DNA from: Ridgeia piscesae
Taxonomy: Eukaryota; Annelida; Polychaeta; Sabellida; Siboglinidae
Length of the DNA stretch: 64,000 bases
Assembly (NCBI GenBank): GCA_025642075.2
Contig: JAODUO010001178.1
Location: 46,001 to 110,000, forward strand
Reading direction: 5' to 3'
Shown here: one piece after another, positions 21,156 through 31,127 of the stretch
Position numbering within the stretch: the first letter of the stretch is position 1
How the letters are laid out: each line of letters starts with the position of its first letter
Position numbers and translations under genes: made by a program
Notes under the pieces: generated by a model
Told to the model about the DNA's origin: nothing
The model's input: the letters and a program-made list of their open reading frames with translations, nothing else
Databases searched by the model: none

Positions 21156-21800
21156 CTATCGAAATCCGCAACGCCAGTCACGCCAGTGTCTCCGCGATGC
21201 TGATTGGGCAGAAGTTTACAATGAGGTATTGAGTCTAAAAGACATTTTGTTTTCCTATAAGAATATTATATTATTTACTCATTTGTATTTCATTATTTTG
21301 TATTTCATTTTATTGACACATTCATAATTGACATACAATCGTTATATTAAAAATGACAATAAAACATATGCATCTACATCGTAGTGTGTACCATAACTTT
21401 GTCAGGATGTACTTTTGTTTCAGAATATCACTACAATTGTCGCATGGACTCTGTATAATATATAACTATAGTATATGTCTGCGTTGTCTTACCATCAATA
21501 TTGATTAAATACAATGATTGTTTCTCACAATGCCTGTGTTGCACATAATGGCATATTTGTACGAAGGCGCAAGTTTGTCACATTATTTTGTGTAACTCCT
21601 TGAATTTGTGAAAGTTTTATGTTCCAATTGATATGTTTAACAATGCCTGTTTGTCCGATCTTAATAAATTATCAATATTTTTAGGCACAGTCATACATTT
21701 ATCGCATAGACACAGATGTAACGGTATTACGAAATAAATATTATATTGTTTTTACTTCTCCGTTTTTTGTCATGTGTCTGCTAGATACCTACAGTAGCTC
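21156..21800. other. Array flank and AT-rich DNA
   Basis: The last partial unit runs into a short open stretch ending AATGAG|GTATTG (21222), a possible donor with no other support. The rest is AT-rich with several AATAAA/TTTATT words. Confidence 0.35.
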
Positions 21801-22148
21801 TCAATTAATATAAATCACAACTTGAATGGGTTGCTGTTCGTCCACGTATCGAACTGGGGACAATGTACATTTGATTGGAATTCCGGTAGACATAAACGTT
21901 GGTAAATTATCCGCATAAATAAGGTGCAAATCGCCAACCCCAACTCCAGTAATTAGCCTTTTACCCTTCACGTGGAAACCTAAGTGTGCGAAATCCCGGG
22001 AGACATGAAACCAGCAGGTGGCGCCGTCTAGCGAATGGTTTCGTACGCTGTTGAGCAACACTGAATATATATAATTATATAAACATATCAATAACATTAC
22101 TAAACACAAAACATCGACCACTCTATTCAAAGTCACCGGAGCAGACAT
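21801..22148 (-). CDS. 115-aa predicted membrane-anchored protein, unknown
   Basis: An intact single-exon frame opens at ATG 22148 (MSAPVTLN) after upstream stops. Residues about 9-32 (RVVDVLCLVMLLICLYNYIY...) form one strong hydrophobic segment near the N-terminus, fitting a signal anchor or uncleaved signal. The remaining roughly 80 residues (for example GATCWFHVSRDFAHLGFHV, LITGVGVGDLHLIYADNL) are mixed and protein-like, with no family I recognise. Its 5' side meets a CpG-rich stretch with a CRE, a plausible promoter. No splice signals are needed. An untranslated relic is possible. Confidence 0.45.
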   Translation of the reverse strand: MSAPVTLNRVVDVLCLVMLLICLYNYIYSVLLNSVRNHSLDGATCWFHVSRDFAHLGFHVKGKRLITGVGVGDLHLIYADNLPTFMSTGIPIKCTLSPVRYVDEQQPIQVVIYIN

Positions 22149-22299
22149 TTTATTAACGGCAAAACAGAGATGACTCGATCAACATGCATGTGAGTTGATT
22201 GTTCACGTAACTAGATGTACGTCAGCAACTGTTTATTGTCAGTTGTCGCCATAGCAACACATTGTGTTCGATCACGATTGTAGACCGTTAGAAATGAAA

Positions 22300-22680
22300 T
22301 GTCCTGTTATCACGTCGACAACAGAAATTCCGAGGATCGTCGTCCGACCGAAGGCTAAGCACGTGCATCTTGACCGGTGTACACGGTCGGAACGTCGGCG
22401 TCTATCTGACACAAGTGTGGTGTCGCGTAGTCCGATTTGAGCGTACGCGTGCTTCTTGACCGACATTGACGGACATTTTCTTTCGATGCTGTGACGTCAC
22501 CGAAGGAGGACGTATCGCCACATCCAACCGTCCGAGAAATCGTCGTCGTTCGCGCACACGACCGGATATCGCGGGTCGGTGATAGCGATGTTTCCGGTGA
22601 CGTCCACCGGTCGTTGCTCGGTCGTCTCGTTGACTTCCGGATTCCTCCGCATGTCGAACTAAACACTGAACGAGCAAACA
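22300..22680. promoter_or_regulatory. CpG-rich stretch, probable promoter or CpG island
   Basis: CG dinucleotides are dense here while the surroundings are CpG-poor, and a perfect CRE TGACGTCA lies at 22492-22499. Several overlapping frames are open (108 codons on the minus strand, 69 on the +) simply because stops are rare in GC-rich DNA. One minus frame (RRNPEVNETTEQRPVDV...) looks more protein-like but ends after 51 codons. I read it as regulatory DNA upstream of the minus-strand 115-codon ORF. Confidence 0.45.
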
Positions 22681-22801
22681 TTCACAAACGTATGAAATAA
22701 AATATCAAAATAACACGTCGTCACGTCTACTGCATTCTTAGATTAAGTATAGGCTAGTCTAAGTCAATGTCATTAGTCTAGGACTAACTGTTACTAAGGG
22801 A

Positions 22802-23024
22802 CTAACTGTCTGCACGCGGGCACGCCCTCGAAACTTGCCGCAGGCTCCGGTCCCCGCCCTGTCTCCTCGCCCTCGTCTTAAAGTTAGAAAGTAGATTGGT
22901 TATTGGATCTAACGACTCTCGGGTAGACACTAATAATAACCCTAACCGAACCTTAGGCTTTGACTTGAAGCGTACCCATTTCGTCTTGTCAGATTGGGTG
23001 GACACGTGAGGCACCTGAAATGCA
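22802..23024 (-). CDS. Candidate terminal exon on the minus strand
   Basis: TTTTTTGCATTTCAG at about 23010 is a strong acceptor. One frame after it stays open to the stop at 22802 (HVSTQSDKTKWVRFKSKP..., FKTRARRQGGDRSLRQV), Lys/Arg-rich. A matching strong donor, ATTCCGAG|GTAAGA at 23196, lies 180 bp upstream. Using that donor with the MTREGTAGVWSVTV frame gives a different, shorter C-terminus. Splicing is plausible and coding is uncertain; a non-coding transcript would fit equally well. Confidence 0.25.
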
Positions 23025-23196
23025 AAAAACGACAATGATAAGCCTAAGCCAAGGCTAAGTAAAACCAAATTGAATGATAAGTCTAAGACTAAGTATAACA
23101 TTTCCAAATTCTAAACAGTAGTCAGTACGCATCATAGGCATAGCCTATCACACATTCAACGTCTAAACTACAATCAATTACAGAATGTAGTCTTAC

Positions 23197-23420
23197 CTCG
23201 GAATGTGGGTGTCCCGACCGTTGAGTACTGCGTCAACGGTTACACTCCACACTCCTGCAGTGCCTTCACGTGTCATGTCGGTTGCGCCGTTGTTGAGTCG
23301 GAATCGAACTCGACGACGGAGTCAAAGCGAACTGCCAGTAGCGATGCTTGTGTTAACGTTCTGTCTTCAACGTGCGAGAGGTTACGACGTCGTGAGCAGT
23401 TGTCTCTCTCTCAAACAGGG
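23197..23420 (-). CDS. Candidate first exon with strong donor
   Basis: The minus strand shows CCGAG|GTAAGA at 23196. An ATG about 80 bases upstream gives MTREGTAGVWSVTVDAVLNG before the junction. The stretch is CpG-rich and lies just downstream of a CCAAT/CRE/TATA-type cluster. The protein is not recognisable. It pairs naturally with the acceptor near 23010. Confidence 0.25.
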
Positions 23421-23526
23421 CCACTATACATATGTTCCGTACAGTTAACGACACATGTGTAGCCTTTCGCTACTGTTGTTGTTGTGAACGTTCTAACCGC
23501 CAACTGGTAGTTACGGTAGCGTCTCG

Positions 23527-23616
23527 TGACGTCACGACCATCTTGATTGGCTTTCGCATAAAACCGCGGCAGCGTAAGCCAATCAGCGCCCTAAATAACT
23601 CCCGCGGCTTTATAAA
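23527..23616. promoter_or_regulatory. Core promoter cluster: CRE, two CCAAT boxes, TATAAA
   Basis: TGACGTCA (23527), ATTGG (23546, an inverted CCAAT), CCAATCA (23579) and TATAAA (23611) occur within 90 bp of GC-rich DNA. The order points to + strand transcription starting near 23640, exactly where the segmental duplication begins. The symmetric CCAAT pair could also serve the minus-strand candidate exon at 23197-23420. Confidence 0.45.
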
Positions 23617-25340
23617 CGGTCATTGTCTCGTAGACCAATAATAACGTGACGTTCATTTGGCGTTATCTAACCGAAAGCGCATGGAAACTCCTTCGTTATT
23701 AGCTCGTGTTTTGCGTATTTAGACGTAGCCTCAAAGTCACACTATCCGTGGCAATGGCAAAACTAAAACGTATAAAGACACTAATTGTCTAGATGTGGTG
23801 TTTGAATATTGCATTTCATTAGCAGACCCTCATGACAAATATTGAGGTCTCCTTTGGCAATGGTAGTCTCTGATATTCCCGGTCTGAAAATATAGGCCTA
23901 AATAAATAGTGGCGGACAAAGCTAATTGTATTTAACGGAGCTGTTGATGATATTTGGCAAAATAAATAAAATAGTTTGTATTGTTTAAATACGACGACAT
24001 GGTGTATGCTAGCGAGACAGATGATCATGACAAGTCAGTAAAACACAAGAAACAGGACAGGACAAGTCCACAGCAGCAGTGGGTTTACCACACCCGCACA
24101 TAACCCCACTCACGAATGAGACTGATGAACAAAAACTGTTACACAATAAAACGTTGACATGTGATCTACAATATATCACCTCTATTGTTTGATCCTCGCA
24201 TTTCAGACTAATTTCACGAAAAAGCACACAAACTGTGACATGCTAGTTCATTTGTGCGCATGTGCTACTTCGTTTCGATGACAAAACAAACTGCTGTTGA
24301 ATGTTGAGGAGCCTACATTCTACCCTAGCTTCTTATGAGCCAGGCCAACTGACAAGGAAACAATGGGAGACTTTATAAGTCAGTTTCACGCTATGTTCGT
24401 TAGGTGGCGCCAGCCGTTACCGGGTCTAGAAGGTTCGCGGTAAACGAGAACTCCATCGGCACAAGGTAAATAAGATTAGCCTTAGCATTATATCGCAATA
24501 CGAAGAAATGTATTTAGCACTTCTGAAATGTGAACTGAGGAAACGTGATGGGATGTTTACTATTTATTAATTAATAGTTTACTAGTTCACATATATTTTA
24601 TTTTATATTTTAAATTACAGTTGACACAGATATTGGAATGCTGTAGTCATTTATTAGTAATTAGCTACTATGTATAATATTATATATTTATTTATTCTGT
24701 AATTGCCTACAGGGCCTATACTTTATACAACCTAAAATATTTTCTATTTCTTGACTATATTGACATATAATATAAATTATAACAACGGCTTACCTGGAGA
24801 GCGTTTGCAGAATTGTATGAATATATATTACCGTTCCATGGATTGATGGGACAATCAACTGTGAATATTGCTATGTGCCTATGTCATGTCAGCTGAATAC
24901 TATTTACGAAGTGTTGACCCTACAGTGTACTGCGAGTAATAAACTATCATTATAGACACAACTACAATTAATTTTAGAGTGTCCACAGTGTTTTTGCGAA
25001 AAAATTATGCTTTACCATAGTAAATACTATGGTTTACCATAGTATATACTATGGTTTACTAATGTAAATACTCCGTTTTACTATGGTTTACTACTTGTTA
25101 CCAAAGCACTTCAAAGTCAACATGTCGCTAGCACTGCCAAGTGTGACTATGCACAGCATGCTTGCTGGACACATGGTGCTGCACTGAACTACTGTATTCT
25201 GTCTCCAAGCTTGCCTGCCAGGCAATAAATGAGAACCAACTGATAAGGGCTGGCTTGAGTAAGTTGAGTGGCTACTTAGGATTCTGACAGCAGACCCAAG
25301 GGAGGCATAATTTATAAGATCTGGCAAATTCCGAGCTTTA

Positions 25341-25342
<2 letters not shown>

Positions 25343-25389
<47 letters not shown>
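25343..25389. repeat. TA microsatellite
   Basis: Uninterrupted alternating TA tract. Confidence 0.9.
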
Positions 25390-25392
<3 letters not shown>

Positions 25393-25493
25393 TATATTTA
25401 ATTAATTAAATATATTATATACTGCTCATCAGCTGTTGTTGTACTATCCTTCGATGTTTCTTCTGCCACAATAATCAATGTATAATATAATAT

Positions 25494-25635
<142 letters not shown>

Positions 25636-26907
25636 TTTATGCATATGTGTAATTTAAAGGCATTCAACAAAAACAACTTATGTCATAGTTAATTAATTAA
25701 CTAACTTTGCTGTATCATGATTTTGTATTTTCATAAATATTATATTATATTAAATATTGTTACATTACACACATCAGGTGCAGAGATTATACAGTATGTT
25801 GTATAGCTGTTTGGTGGTTTTCTTACAGGAAACAGTGTTGTCTTCCACAGTTTAGTGGGTGGGGGAGCGGTCACATTTAATTCCAGGTGACCTAGTGGCG
25901 GAGTGACCCCCACCGATATGGTGTCGATGTTAAATATTGTGTAAAGAGAACTGTTAATACTGGTCATTGGTAATGTGTTAGAATGTGTAGATCTTCTTAG
26001 CAAGACCATTGGGACCGGCATATTTGCTGTGGAGATGTATTGATATATGTGTGGTATAGCTATGTGATCCATCTGATTGATCTAATATAATAAATGCCAT
26101 ATATTTGGCCAATTTCAATCATCACTTGTCTTGCATTGCTGCTTTTGCATAGGAGACTGTATGTGCAGTGGGTACACACATACATATTATTGTCATGTGA
26201 CGTATAGCAGATCCAGTGAGCGATTTCGTCTTAAATTGAGAGTTTTGCAAAGGGATCAGCCAGGTGCACTGCTGCTAACACCGATGTAGGCAGCAGCAGC
26301 GCCCCCTGGCACAGGCCATCCAAGCTTTTTCAATCCAAATATGTAGCGACACCTACTGAGTATCGACGTGATTACTTGTAAAATACTGGCAGTTTTCTAA
26401 CTGTGAGCCGTCAGTATCGCACGCGGTTCCATACTAAACGAGACAACGGCTGTTTAAATACACTACTCTGGCTGGCTTATAATCATAGATCTATACCGTG
26501 GAGAAGGCACGCAGCAGTTTCAAGGTATCTTCGAAAAATCGTGATTAATCAACATTTTCATAACTGACATATATCTGGATTATGACGCCGACGTGTGTGT
26601 TTCCACTTGTGCTGTGCCCGGGCAGTTGTGAAGGTGCGAGACTCCCTGGGAAACGTGCACTACAGTTTATTGTTGAAACAATGACAATTCCATTGGTAGT
26701 CAAGGTAAATTATAGTAAACCATATTATATTATATTACATTACATTTTATCATGGTAAAATGTGGATTTCGCTTAAGTAACCATTCTAAAATGTGATATT
26801 CACCTTAGTAAATGAAGTATAATTTAAACTATAGTAGTGCATAATATTTACTATGGTAAAGAGTGGTAAAATTAGCCGCTGAGGTGTGGTTACTGTAATT
26901 GCGTTGA

Positions 26908-27405
26908 GGCAAGCAGGGAGGCACGCACGGAGGCTAGCAGTGACGCACGCACGGAGGCACGCAGGGAGGAACGCCAGGAGGAACGCCGGTAGGCATGCAG
27001 GGAGGCACGCAGGGAGGCACGCCGGTAGGCATGCAGGGAGGCACGCACGGAGGCACGCAGGAAGGAACGCCGGGAGGAACGCGGGGAGGTACGCGGGTAG
27101 GCACGCAGGGAGGAACGCAGGGAGACACGCATGGAGGCACGCAGGGAGGAACGCCGGGAGGAACGCAGGGAGACACGCATGGAGGCACGCAAGGAGGAAC
27201 GCCGGGAGGAACGCAGGGAGGCACGCGGGTAGGCACGCAGGGAGACACGCCGGTAGGCACGCAGGGAGACGCGCATGGAGGCACGCAGGGAGGAACGCCT
27301 GGAGGAACGCAGGGAGGCACGCGGGTAGGCACGCAGGGAGGAACGCAGGGAGGCACGCGGGTAGGCACGCAGGGAGGAACGCAGGGACGCACGGAGGGAT
27401 AATCG
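26908..27405. repeat. 12-bp minisatellite in duplication copy 1
   Basis: Units of the type AGGCACGCAGGG or AGGAACGCAGGG, with CCGGTAG and ATGGAGG variants. The count is about 41 here and about 16 in the second duplication copy (33524-33715). The period of twelve gives long Pro/Ala/Cys/Leu or Gly/Thr/Gln frames on both strands without biological meaning. Confidence 0.9.
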
Positions 27406-27973
27406 CAGGCATGGAGGAACCCAGGCACCGAGAGAATAATATTGTTTTAAAAAATCGATAGATAAGCATGCATTCTTAGAACGTAAAGATTGTTATGAGC
27501 CATGCTGTTGGTTTGACGTTCCCGCTTGTGGAGATAGCTATCTGGAAACAACACCGCGTAGACTAACTATGACTGTGCTGACTGTTATTCGCCACGTAAT
27601 CGGAATGTTGGCGCAACTGTCTGAGCATGCGCAGAACGTTGTCCTGCTTGTCATTTACAAGGTGACCACAGGAGCTGTTACTACCGTTGCCTCGAGTGGA
27701 AACTTACAACTTGCAGCATGACACCACGCACGTCACTATTAATCTAGTTCGCTATCGTCTAGCTTCAGTAGGCGATTGAATATCTGAGTCTTTTCTTCTT
27801 CTCGAGATAATTAAGACGACAGCCGTTATGCTCGACAAGGCAATGAATAAATATAGAATCTAACAATGAGAAAATATAGACTCTGTGTTCCGTTACCGTC
27901 ACAGTCTCCTAGTGGCGGCCGTATTGGTCTTCATGGCCCCTTGGAACCTTTTTCAACGATTTTCCTACGAATA

Positions 27974-28017
27974 TACCCTGTAAAATGTATGAAGTAATAG
28001 TATTAAAAGTATCATAT
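27974..28017. other. Duplication breakpoint, right side of copy 1
   Basis: Homology to copy 2 ends at CCTACGAATAT. The sequence then enters the trinucleotide tract. Confidence 0.6.
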
Positions 28018-28047
28018 TAGTAGTAGCAGTATAAGTAGTAGTAGTAA

Positions 28048-28143
<96 letters not shown>

Positions 28144-28272
28144 AAGTGGTGGTAGTAGTAGTAGAAGTGGTGGTAGTAGTAGTAGAAGTGGTGGTAGCGG
28201 TAGCGGTACGGGTAGCGGTAGCAGCAGCAGCAGTAGTAGTAGCAGTAGCAGTAGTAGTAGCAGCAGCAGCTG
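28018..28272. repeat. AGT trinucleotide tract
   Basis: (AGT)n with GGT, AGC and GCA variants. Poly-Thr, Tyr and Val frames here are artefacts. Confidence 0.95.
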
Positions 28273-28935
28273 TAGTATTCGTAGTAAAGTTCAATAGGGC
28301 ACGATATTCTCAGCTTTGGTTTGTTCTCGAAATGTAGCAATAGTTTCAGACGTTTTAAAGTAATGTGTTGATTCTAGATTTTGGATGAAACATCAGAGAA
28401 ATCTAGACATTTTTCATTCCACTGATGGGCATACTATTAGGATAGAACTCAGATTGCCGGGTATGAGACTAGACTAAGTTGTATGGTTGTGTCGAACGGG
28501 CATTATAGGTAGGCCAACTGTTGCTATCTTAAAATCAATTCTATACTCAACCGGAAGCCAGTGCAACTGTTTGAGAATGCGCAGTACGTCGTGTGTCCAC
28601 CCATAAGGTCACCAGTACGAACACTTGTGTCGTCACCTCCCAGTGGAAACTTCCAAGGTTGTGGCGACACGGCATAGTAGTTGGATGAATAGTAGATGTT
28701 TGCATAGATTAATTTTGTCCCACGTACTGGGTTAATTGATTTTTATATAACGTCTACAGACGTCGGATACTTTGTGTTGTTGTGGCATGACGCCTGCCAC
28801 GTAGCATCTAACCTAATTATCAACAGTTGAATGAGTGGTGGTGGCGGTGGACTGAAGACAAATGCTGTTTACGTAGATCAGTCTTGGAGAGGATACGTGT
28901 GATCGTGCTGGCCACGTAATTGCAGTTTTTATATA
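28273..28935. repeat. Diverged relative of the duplication's right part
   Basis: At 28555-28680 blocks such as GCAACTGT, GAGAATGCGCAG and AGTGGAAACTT appear in the same order as at 27608-27715 and 33912-34020, but with many changes. It is an older copy of the same sequence. No gene is visible. Confidence 0.5.
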
Positions 28936-28977
28936 AGTGCGTGCGTGCGTGCGTGCGTGCGTGCCTGTGTGTGTGTA
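28936..28977. repeat. GTGC/GT microsatellite
   Basis: (GTGC)n followed by (GT)n. Confidence 0.85.
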
Positions 28978-29029
28978 AAGCTTCGTTGGTAGTGGCATTT
29001 ATCAGGGTTTCCATAACTTGCTGAGTCCG

Positions 29030-29260
29030 ACGTAAGCGGCCCTTGCTTTCCCTACCCTGGCTCCTACATCTCTGTCTGTTCCTCCATCTGTGTCCCCCAG
29101 TCCTTCAAAGACTCCAATTCCTCGAGGTTTCTCCCAGTCATATACCTGAGCGGTTGTTCTTACTGTTGATTCTTGTGATGTTGGTTTTACTTTCCTTCAC
29201 ATTTTATTATTCGGGTGGTTGCACGTGCTCCAATAAATGATTGTTTGTGCATATTATTGT
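29030..29260 (+). other. Possible 3' end with AATAAA
   Basis: A Ser/Pro-rich frame (LAFPTLAPTSLSVPPSV..., ending FSQSYT) stops at about 29149. AATAAA follows at 29232 with GT-rich sequence after it, the arrangement of a polyadenylation site. No acceptor or family supports a real exon, so this is only a hint of a + strand 3' end. Confidence 0.2.
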
Positions 29261-30470
29261 GTGAGTGAAATGTCACATAATCAACAAAATCCAGCTCATT
29301 TGGTGTTTCCCAAGGTGAATCACGAATACATGTTTTTTATAAGTCTGAAACATTAATATGTACTGGTGAGTTCCATTCTGTAGATTGCATGATTATTATT
29401 ATGCGCGGGGTTGCCAGACATTTTCTGTCGGGAAATATTCCTTAAAGTGTTTGCATCTAGGGCTATTGTTCGTTTTGTATGTGATATACACGTACGGAAT
29501 TGTGTCTGAAATAAATATTATTATTATAAAACGAGTCGCGTTTTGCAAAATGTTGCTTATTTAACAAGATAGAGAATTAAACCTGCGACAGTGACACAGC
29601 TACATATTTATTATACGTCGATATATGCTCAATAACCTCTCAGACTACACATTGTGTTTTTGTACCGTGCATGGAAATCTATTTAGTTTTGTTCTATGTA
29701 ACTAGTCGTCGTAGAAACTTGTGCAGTTGTAAGCCGACCATCATACACTCTGAGCGGTGGCGGCAATGAACGTGTCTTCTTTGAACATTATCAACGATCG
29801 GTAAACTACACATTGCGTTGTTTGCAGCACATTGCAAGGTGACATTCTCGTGAAATCCATGGAGGGTCAAACGTTAGTCAAAAACTACAATTGACAATGT
29901 ATAGCTTTAATATTGTGTGATTAAGACCTGTATTATGCTGTCTGTTATTTACAACATACATAATCGCACCTGTTATCGACTGGTCACATCAAAGACACAA
30001 TACAGAGTAATCTAATTATGCATATGCAGACATGATTATATCACTTTGCATAGGCAAAGTTCTTCAAAGCGACAAGAGAAGCTATTAAAGAATAATTATT
30101 AAGATGATATCACACGCCAGTCGCACCACACGTCGAGACATTAACCTAAATCCGTAGGTTCGAATGAGTCAGGTTCAACTGCACTCACGTGAAGCGTTAA
30201 ATTATTTCGGGGGAAGAGTTCGATCAGCTCGAGGCGTCAAGGAAGGAGCAGTTGGAGTTTGTGTTGAGTCTTAATGCAATAATAGGTACTTTATTAATCC
30301 CAACAAAATGAATTAAAAGCCGTCGGTCATGAAACAAATGCATGCATACAGACAAACCTATACTGTCTCAGCTGATCCGTCGTCAGCTCACACTGCTGAT
30401 GTTTAAGATTTATTGAATAAACGGATTGCAGACATAAAGCAAATAATGTCGAAATCTCTCAGTGGAGCAT
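29261..30470. other. No gene recognised
   Basis: AT-rich DNA without arrays, element ends or coherent frames longer than chance. Confidence 0.4.
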
Positions 30471-30475
30471 ATTTG

Positions 30476-30588
30476 GACTGTTACACTGGGACTGTTACAC
30501 TGGGACTGTTACACTGGGACTGTTACACTGGGACTGTTACACTGGGACTGTTACACTGGGACTGTTACACTGGGACTGTTACACTGAA
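30476..30588. repeat. 14-bp tandem repeat, eight units
   Basis: The unit is CTGTTACACTGGGA, nearly perfect. It lies just beyond the 3' end of a minus-strand LINE tail, where simple tandem tails are common. Confidence 0.9.
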
Positions 30589-30679
30589 CCCCTAAATCTA
30601 TGTTGTAGAAATATGTGGTGTTAAAATAAAATTTAATTGATTGATCAAGTGATTGGTTGAAAGTGCTTCACTGATCTGA

Positions 30680-30830
30680 CAACGTCCGGTAGAGGGGATG
30701 TGTGCTGTCATTCAAGATAGCGTAACTCTTCTTGAACATTTGCCGCTCAACCAAATCCGTAATAAGGTGCAGCAGCTGTTCTTGAGCCTCAATATCGGGG
30801 CAATTTATATGTTTTGGGGACGCCTTGAGG
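30680..30830 (-). pseudogene. LINE reverse-transcriptase C-terminal tail
   Basis: The minus frame reads KHINCPDIEAQEQLLHL, then VERQMFKKSYAILND and STHPLYRTLSDQ before a TGA. The block (I)L(N)DxTHPL is the signature of the C-terminal end of non-LTR retrotransposon ORF2 (RCIRYYxxI...D..HPL type). Only the last roughly 60 residues remain, as expected for 5' truncation. An AT-rich 3' part and the 14-bp tandem tail follow. Confidence 0.45.
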
Positions 30831-30974
30831 GGAGCAATAGGATTTTAGGAGCCTGTAAAATAACGCTTCCATGAATAAACTCAGTTACGGTACGTTGTGT
30901 GTGCGTATGTGTGTACTGGTACTGATTGGTATTCAGTGTTAGTCAATTGTATACTATTGGGTTTATTTGTACGG

Positions 30975-31110
30975 TTATGTATGTATGTATGTATGTATGT
31001 ATGTATGTATGTATGTATGTATGTATGTATGTATGTATGTATGTATGTATGTATGTATGTATGTACGTACGTACGTACGTACGTACGTACGTATGTATGT
31101 ATGTATGTAC
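30975..31110. repeat. GTAT microsatellite with a central GTAC block
   Basis: (GTAT)n switches to (GTAC)n at about 31064-31091 and back to (GTAT)n. The GTAC block is self-complementary. Confidence 0.9.
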
Positions 31111-31127
31111 CTTTACAAAATATAACT

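Noticed and set aside
22272..22700. Arginine-rich ORFs on both strands
   Set aside because: Overlapping frames in CpG-rich DNA where stops are rare; none has a motif or splice support, so the region is better read as regulatory.
25740..26072. 110-codon minus frame conserved in both duplication copies
   Set aside because: The second copy changes frame after about 70 codons through an indel and ends differently, so selection for the protein is not apparent.
26786..27469. Leu/Pro/Ala/Cys-rich frame resembling a membrane protein
   Set aside because: Derived from the 12-bp minisatellite; the copy-2 duplicate does not preserve it.
30150..30175. tRNA-like GGTTCGAA word
   Set aside because: No A-box or cloverleaf arms at the right distances.
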